Positions 58,201 through 64,000 of a DNA stretch of 64,000 bases are shown here, one piece after another (position 1 is the first letter of the stretch; the number at the start of each line of letters is the position of its first letter). The DNA is from Nigrospora sphaerica. Its lineage: Eukaryota > Ascomycota > Sordariomycetes > Amphisphaeriales > Apiosporaceae. The DNA lies in contig JAGVVL010000002.1 of assembly GCA_018287875.1 (NCBI GenBank), positions 2,542,001 to 2,606,000 of the forward strand, in the 5' to 3' direction. Under the pieces are notes generated by a model. That model had not been told where the DNA came from. It did not search any database and saw only the letters and a program-made list of their open reading frames with translations. The position numbers and the translations under genes were made by a program.

Positions 58201-61200
58201 CCATGGACGGAGATCGTGCGTCGTTTCTGCACGGGCGCCATGTCGTATGGTTCCATCTCAATGGAGGCCCACTCTACCCTGGCGGTGGCCATGAACCGCC
58301 TCGGCGGCAAGTCGAACACCGGTGAGGGCGGCGAGGATCCTGAGCGGTCTCAGGTGATGCCTAACGGCGACACAATGCGGTCTGCGATCAAGCAGGTTGC
58401 CTCGGGACGTTTTGGTGTCACCTCAGCTTACCTGGCCGACTCGGATGAGCTCCAGATCAAGATGGCCCAGGGCGCAAAGCCGGGTGAAGGTGGTGAACTG
58501 CCCGGCCACAAGGTCTCCAAGTCCATTGCTCGCACCCGTCACTCGACGCCTGGTGTTGGTCTTATCTCGCCCCCCCCTCACCACGATATTTACTCGATTG
58601 AGGATTTGAAGCAGCTCATCTACGATCTCAAGTGCTCAAGTCCTCGATCGCGCATCTCGGTTAAGCTCGTCTCCGAGACGGGTGTCGGCATCGTTGCTTC
58701 CGGTGTTGCCAAGGCAAAGGCTGATCACATTTTGATCTCGGGACACGACGGTGGAACCGGAGCGTCGCGATGGACTGGTATCAAGTACGCTGGTCTCCCT
58801 TGGGAACTGGGTTTGGCCGAGACGCACCAGACTCTTGTTCTGAACGACCTACGTGGCCGTGTTGTCGTGCAGACTGACGGTCAACTTCGAACGGGCCGTG
58901 ATGTTGCCATTGCCTGTCTTCTCGGTGCCGAAGAATGGGGCTTTGCCACCACGCCCCTGATCGCCATGGGCTGCGTTTTTATGCGGAAGTGTCACTTAAA
59001 CACTTGCCCTGTTGGTATCGCCACTCAGGACCCCGAACTCCGGAAGAAGTTCACCGGTACTCCGGAGCACGTCATCAACTTCTTCTACTACGTGGCCAAC
59101 GAGCTCCGAGCCATCATGGCCCAGCTTGGTTTCCGCACCATAAACGAGATGGTTGGCCACGTGGAAGTGCTGAAGGTCCGGGACGATCTGCGCACCAATA
59201 AGACGTCCAACATTGACCTTTCACTCATCCTGACGCCCGCCCACAAGCTTCGTCCTGGCGTGGCCACCTTCAATGTCAGGAAGCAGGATCACCGCCTCTA
59301 CGTCCGCCTGGACAACAAGTTGATTTCGGAGGCCGAACTCACTCTGGACAAGGGACTGCCCTCCAGGATAGAGTGCGACATCGTGAACACGGACCGAGCC
59401 ATGGGTACCTCGTTGTCGTACCAAATCTCGAAGCGGTATGGTGAGGCTGGCCTGCCTATGGATACCGTGCATGTCAATATCAAGGGCTCTGCTGGCCAGT
59501 CTTTCGGCGCCTTCCTGGCACCTGGTGTCACCTTGGAACTTGAGGGCGATGCCAATGACTATGTCGGCAAAGGTCTATCTGGAGGCCGTCTCATTGTCTA
59601 CCCCCCGCGCTCTGCCGTATTCAAGGCTGAGGAGAACGTTATCGTCGGAAACGTCTGCTTGTACGGAGCGACGCAGGGTACCTGTTTCTTCCGCGGTGTT
59701 GCTGCCGAACGTTTCGCCGTGCGCAACTCTGGTGCCACTGCTGTTGTCGAGGGCGTGGGCGACCACGGTTGCGAGTACATGACGGGTGGCCGCGTTGTCA
59801 TTCTCGGAAGCACTGGCCGCAACTTTGCCGCCGGTATGTCTGGAGGTATCGCCTATGTCCTCGACATCCGTGGCGACTTCCTCCCGAAGCTCAACATGGA
59901 GATGGTTGAGGCTTCGGAGGTATCGGACCCCACCGAGATTGCATTCCTGCGTGGCCTCATTGAGGACCATCACCACTACACCGGCTCCGAGCTGGCCGCT
60001 CGTGTCTTGGTCGACTTCAACCGTGCCCTTCCCCGATTCGTCAAGGTTCTGCCGGTCGACTACAAGCGGGTGCTCGAGGAGGAAGCCGCGAAGGCGGCCG
60101 AAGCTAAGCGCGCCGAGTACAACCTTCCTATTGTCTCCGGGGTTCAGCACAAAAAGGAAGACAAGGCCAACAAGCTCCAGGACATGGAAGAGGCCGTGGG
60201 TGACAACGCCGCCGAGAAGAAGCGGGCTCTGGTCCTCGACAAGACTAAGGGCTTCATGAAGTACCAACGACGCTCCGAAAAGTACCGAAGTGCCAAAACA
60301 AGAACCAAGGACTGGCAGGAGCTCTCGACTCGCCTGGACGAGGATGAGCTCAAGTACCAGAGCGCGCGGTGCATGGACTGCGGTGTTCCGTTCTGTCAGT
60401 CCGAGACGGGCTGCCCTATTTCCAACATCATTCCCAAGTGGAACGAACTGGTCTTTTTTTCACAGTGGCAGGACGCCTTGAACCGCCTGCTGATGACCAA
60501 TAACTTCCCGGAGTTCACGGGCCGCGTCTGTCCTGCTCCTTGTGAGGGTGCTTGTGTGCTTGGCATCAACGAGGACCCGGTGGGTATCAAGTCCATCGAG
60601 TGTGCCATCATCGACCGCGGATTCGAGATGGGCTGGATGGTTTCAAGCCGCCGCGGTGCGGACGGGCAAGAAGGTGGCTATCATTGGTTCCGGCCCAGCC
60701 GGCCTTGCCTGTGCTGACCAGCTGAACCGCGCCGGACACAGCGTCACCGTTTACGAACGTGCGGACCGCCCTGGTGGCCTGCTCATGTATGGTATTCCCA
60801 ACATGAAGCTCGACAAGCGCATTGTCAAGCGACGAACCGACTTCATGGCGGCTGAGGGCATCGAGTTCAAGACGGGTGTCAGCATCGGCGAGGACATCGG
60901 TCTGAAGGACCTCAAGGCGCAGAACGATGCCGTTGTCATTGCTACTGGCGCCACGGTGGCCCGGGATCTGCCCATCAAGGGCCGCAACCTGGACGGCATC
61001 CACTTCGCCATGGAGTTTTTGCATAAGAACACCAAGTCGCTGCTCGACTCGGAGCTTCAGGACGGTGCGTACCTCTCAGCCAAGGACAAGAACGTGATCG
61101 TCATTGGTGGTGGTGATACCGGCAACGACTGCATCGGTACTTCGGTGCGCCATGGCGCCAAGTCGGTCATCAACTTCGAGCTCCTGCCCCAGCCCCCGCC

Positions 61201-61800
61201 GCAGCGTGGCCGGGACAACCCGTGGCCGCAGTGGCCTCGCATCTACCGCGTCGACTACGGCCACAGCGAGGTGGCGCAGCACATGGGCAAGGACCCGCGC
61301 GAGTACTGCATCATGTCGGAGGAGTTTGTGGACGATGGCAGCGGTCGCGTCAAGGGCATCAACACGATTCGTGTCGAGTGGACCAAGTCGGCGTCGGGTG
61401 GTTGGGACATGAAGAAGCTTGACGACACCAAGCAGTTCTTCCCTGCTGACCTCGTGCTGCTCTCGATGGGTTTCCTGGGTCCGGAGGCTCGCGTCCTCGG
61501 CGACGATATCGAGAAGGACGCCCGCAAGAACGTCAAGACCACGGCCGGCTCGTATGCCACCAACGTCGAGGGCGTCTTTGCGGCAGGTGACTGCCGCCGC
61601 GGACAGTCGTTGATTGTTTGGTAAGTACCGATGCATCCAGCTGGGTTGGGCGTGTCTGCTAACACTTATGGCGTAGGGGCATCAACGAGGGCCGACAGGC
61701 AGCCCGTGAGATCGACTTGTACCTCGAGAAGTGCACCAGCTTGCCCGTGACGGGCGGTATCATCAAGCGTACGGCGCAGGAGATTTTCAATGCGCTATGA
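55237..61800 (+). CDS. GLT1: NADH-dependent glutamate synthase (GOGAT), with an apparent frame break
   Basis: Converts glutamine plus 2-oxoglutarate to two glutamates using NADH, in ammonium assimilation. Exons 55237-55361, 55428-55481, 55539-55579, 55643-61620 and 61677-61800, with introns of 66, 57, 63 and 56 bp. A 53-residue propeptide precedes Cys54 ([14 protein letters not shown]), the class II glutaminase nucleophile. Next are the central and FMN-binding synthase domains, the 3Fe-4S cysteines C1184, C1190 and C1195 ([12 protein letters not shown]) and the GXGXG helix. The beta-like part has 4Fe-4S motifs CMDCGVPFC (about 1650) and CPAPCEGAC, the FAD motif [12 protein letters not shown] and the NADH motif [10 protein letters not shown]. 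Total size (about 2107 aa) is normal. Between GWMV (about residue 1740, 60634-60642) and VRTGKK (60656) the frame shifts by +1. The predicted protein would stop at 60717 unless this is a sequence error or is bypassed. Confidence 0.92.
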
Positions 61801-63545
61801 AGAATATGACGATGTTGATGCATATGGATTCGTTGACGAGGGAAAAGTAGGCTGGGAGTACGGTGCGCATCTCAGGAAACGACTATGTCCCTTGACGGCA
61901 GTGATTTATGATACCAGGAGCAACGGAGGAGGAACAAAAGGCGTGCCCGTGAAAGGGGCAGGAAGGAGGCGCTGGCTGCGTGGACGGGGAGTTGTTCTGC
62001 GTTTTGATTTCCTCTGCACCGCAGCGTTACTACCGCGGGAGTCAAGATGGCCTTCTGCCGCTTGGCGCCCCTGCCCAGGTTGTATATAGGTAGTAAAAGT
62101 CTCGAGTTGTGACAGCACATGCTTCATCCTGCGTGTCTTACTTGCTAGGTGCTCCGATGTGCCTGCTGGTGAAATGTTCCTCAAAATATGTACTTACCAA
62201 ATAGTTGGCGGCGGCGGCGGCTCCGTCGGTATTTGCGGTAAACGGGAAGGAATCCTTATGGATAGGTCCAAAGCGCATCCAGTTACCTCACTACCTTTTA
62301 CGCACCAATTGTGGAAGCATAGAGAAACTGTGTATATAGCATGCTTGTGACACCACTTATGTCTATTCCTTCCTTGTCTTGTCCGTTTCCTCTACAAGTA
62401 CGGGCATATATACTACGCTTGTGATGCTGCCACATGGGTAGGTTGATTGTACACGGGATGCCGCCGAGCCACCCAAGCACTTCACGGCGGAGGTGGATAG
62501 CACACACTCACTCCAGTGTGGAATCACCAGCAATGGGACGTGCGCGTAGACCGGGGTTTGAAAGCGCCAATCAGGCGCGGCTGTCTTGAGCACGTGTCCG
62601 GTGTCAGTTGGTTCGATTGGTCAACAAGTTATGACAATGGCATAGCAAGGTAACAAACTGCATTCTCGAGGATCCATATGGGATGAAAAACCTCTGGCCT
62701 CCAAGTACGGTAGGACTGATTGTAGGGCGGGCCTGGCCTGGCTGGCCCGGCTGGTCCGCTGGGGGCCGCCAAGGCAAGACCGAACTGGGCTGCCAAGCGC
62801 GAATCGTAGGTTGTCCCGAGCGCTGTCGCATAGGTTGGCATTGAAAGAAGAGTGAGGGACGAATAGGGAAGGGGCAGGCTGATAGATTAAGGTTGTTCTG
62901 CATTCAAGCAATGCCGTCCGCCTCATCTTCGCTTCTCTGCTTGTCCTTTACTTAGGCCGCTGGCCTTGCCTTACTGTATCGGGTACTACCTACTGCTTGC
63001 ATCGTATTTTCGGCACCTAGTAGGTACCTCCTCCATCCCATGTTATGGCAGTCAACTCTACATGGTGATGCGCGACTGTTTACTCCGTCATCAGTGCATG
63101 GACGGCCCTGGTTGCCAGATGTAGACTACGATTCCCGCGCTTCCCTGCCCGTACGTGCATGGACCTGCGCCGGCTCCACTCGGCCATGTCATGTACCCAG
63201 CTCGCTAGTCCCCGCTTGTCTTTCGGTCCAGGCCATCCATCATCCATCCGTGAATCAATCCAGTTTTGGGTGCTCCTCCCGGTGCTCCATCACGACGTAG
63301 ACACCTGAAGAGACAGAGGGAACAGAAAAAGTCTTGCCTGTTGCCTCTCCTCCTTTTGACCCCCTGGTTTCTTACTTAGCCTGGCAACAAACACTTTTCT
63401 TTTGCTACAGATACCACCGGTGTTACTGCCGTCTCTGCCCGATTAACTCGATTGCCGCAGCGACTGCGTAAACACCTTGCCGTATCCCGAAGCTCTGCTT
63501 TGCTGCGCTGCGCTCCCCCGAGTCTAAAAAGGCCGGCCGCCCACG
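61801..63545. other. Intergenic between GLT1 and SPX gene
   Basis: I see no gene. A (GGC)n-like short tract occurs at about 62206-62222 and a TAGTAGGTACC word at about 63018-63028. The right end (63340-63440) is pyrimidine-rich, consistent with the SPX gene 5'UTR. Confidence 0.55.
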
Positions 63546-64000
63546 ATGCGTTTCGGCAAGACTCTGCGCGAGTCCATCTATCCAGAATGGCAGGACCAAT
63601 ACATGGATTATGCGAAGCTCAAGAGCATGCTGCGCGAGGACCGCCAGGACGACGACCAGCCCTGGACCGAGGAGGATGAGAACCGCTTCTGCGACGAGAT
63701 CTTCAACGTCCAGCTCGAAAGGGTCGCCGTCTTCCAGGAACAGAGGCTGAGCGCCCTCAAGGACCGCATCGAGGCCGCTTTGGACACGCTGCGGGCAATG
63801 GCCCCGACTGACGAACAGCCCAAATCCGAGAGTGACATCGCCCGCCTGAAGGAGATCAAGGCCGAACTGGACTCCGTCACCAACGAGGTGCGTGAGCTCA
63901 AGAAGTACAGCAGCACCAACTACACCGGCTTCCTCAAGATCGTTAAGAAGCACGACCGCAAGCGCGGTGACCGCTACAAGGTGCGCCCGCTCATGCGCCT
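63546..64000 (+). CDS. SPX-domain protein, probably a VTC polyphosphate-complex subunit (5' part)
   Basis: The gene runs off the window; 151 codons are visible with no intron or stop. The N-terminus MRFGKTLRESIYPEWQDQYM with DYAKLKSMLRE is a classic SPX start. SPX domains bind inositol pyrophosphates through basic residues; NYTGFLKIVKKHDRKRG at about 129-145 carries the typical lysine surface cluster (KIxKKxDK). The length of the SPX insert and the FGKTL start fit Vtc2/Vtc3-type subunits of the vacuolar transporter chaperone, which would continue with a VTC catalytic-like domain and DUF202 membrane helices. Other SPX proteins (Syg1/Xpr1, Pho81, Pho87-type transporters) cannot be excluded from this fragment. 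Confidence 0.75.
   Translation, partial: MRFGKTLRESIYPEWQDQYMDYAKLKSMLREDRQDDDQPWTEEDENRFCDEIFNVQLERVAVFQEQRLSALKDRIEAALDTLRAMAPTDEQPKSESDIARLKEIKAELDSVTNEVRELKKYSSTNYTGFLKIVKKHDRKRGDRYKVRPLMR

Noticed and set aside
60640..60697. Splicing as an explanation for the GLT1 frame break
   Set aside because: GT-AG pairs can be drawn (for example GTTTCA to GGCCCAG), but the removed piece would include [14 protein letters not shown], the FAD-binding motif, and the donor is poor.
1..64000. Transposons, CRISPR arrays, rRNA genes, a secondary-metabolite cluster
   Set aside because: No transposase, reverse transcriptase, polyketide or peptide synthetase domain, regularly spaced repeats or rRNA motif was seen. 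veA and the CmcJ-like gene are about 41 kb apart with housekeeping genes between them.

Overview
This window looks like nuclear DNA of a filamentous ascomycete (Pezizomycotina, most likely a Sordariomycete). The genes carry short 50-140 bp GT-AG introns. Several families are typical of this group: velvet protein VeA, a Zn2Cys6/Fungal_trans_2 regulator, a GH128 (Asl1-like) glucanase, a CmcJ/AsaB-like oxygenase and a single-chain fungal NADH-glutamate synthase. No transposase or reverse-transcriptase coding sequence, rRNA gene, convincing tRNA gene or CRISPR array was seen. The placement is an inference from protein families and gene structure; no database was searched.

Layout from left to right. 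veA lies on the minus strand (1544-3366), with a 7.4 kb gene-poor region upstream of it. Next come a C6 transcription factor (10809-12467, minus), a secreted GH128 cell-wall glucanase (15429-16718, plus), a PA-type membrane RING-H2 ubiquitin ligase (17718-19325, minus) and tubulin cofactor B (22406-23333, minus). A 9.2 kb gene-poor stretch follows, rich in simple repeats. After it lie a Myb/SANT regulator (32528-33557, plus), the tRNA wobble-uridine methyltransferase Trm9 (34451-35428, minus), a Gfo/Idh/MocA dehydrogenase (37289-38540, minus) divergent from an aldo/keto reductase (39243-40301, plus), Pcf11 (40696-43005, minus), a CmcJ-like Fe(II)/2-oxoglutarate oxygenase (44871-45767, plus), the Bet1 SNARE (46691-47708, plus) and APC15/Mnd2 (49137-49172 plus 48069-49070, minus). 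A further 6 kb spacer precedes GLT1 (55237-61800, plus). The window ends inside an SPX-domain gene, probably a VTC polyphosphate-complex subunit (from 63546, plus).

Most genes are single-copy housekeeping functions: mRNA 3'-end formation, ER-Golgi fusion, APC/C, tubulin folding, tRNA modification, nitrogen assimilation and phosphate sensing. They are interspersed with regulators of development and metabolism. They do not form one pathway or cluster. The only close functional pairing is the divergent pair of NAD(P)H-type oxidoreductases at 37.3-40.3 kb, which share a 0.7 kb promoter region.

The most notable observations are a +1-equivalent reading-frame break in the linker between the two halves of GLT1 (about 60640-60660), a likely 1.2 kb 5'UTR intron in GLT1, a short palindromic TAGGTACCTA-type motif recurring in the intergenic DNA, many long poly-G/poly-C runs, alternative in-frame starts that may give a mitochondrial and a cytosolic form of the CmcJ-like enzyme, and a degenerate DER-rich repeat in the C-terminal half of VeA.
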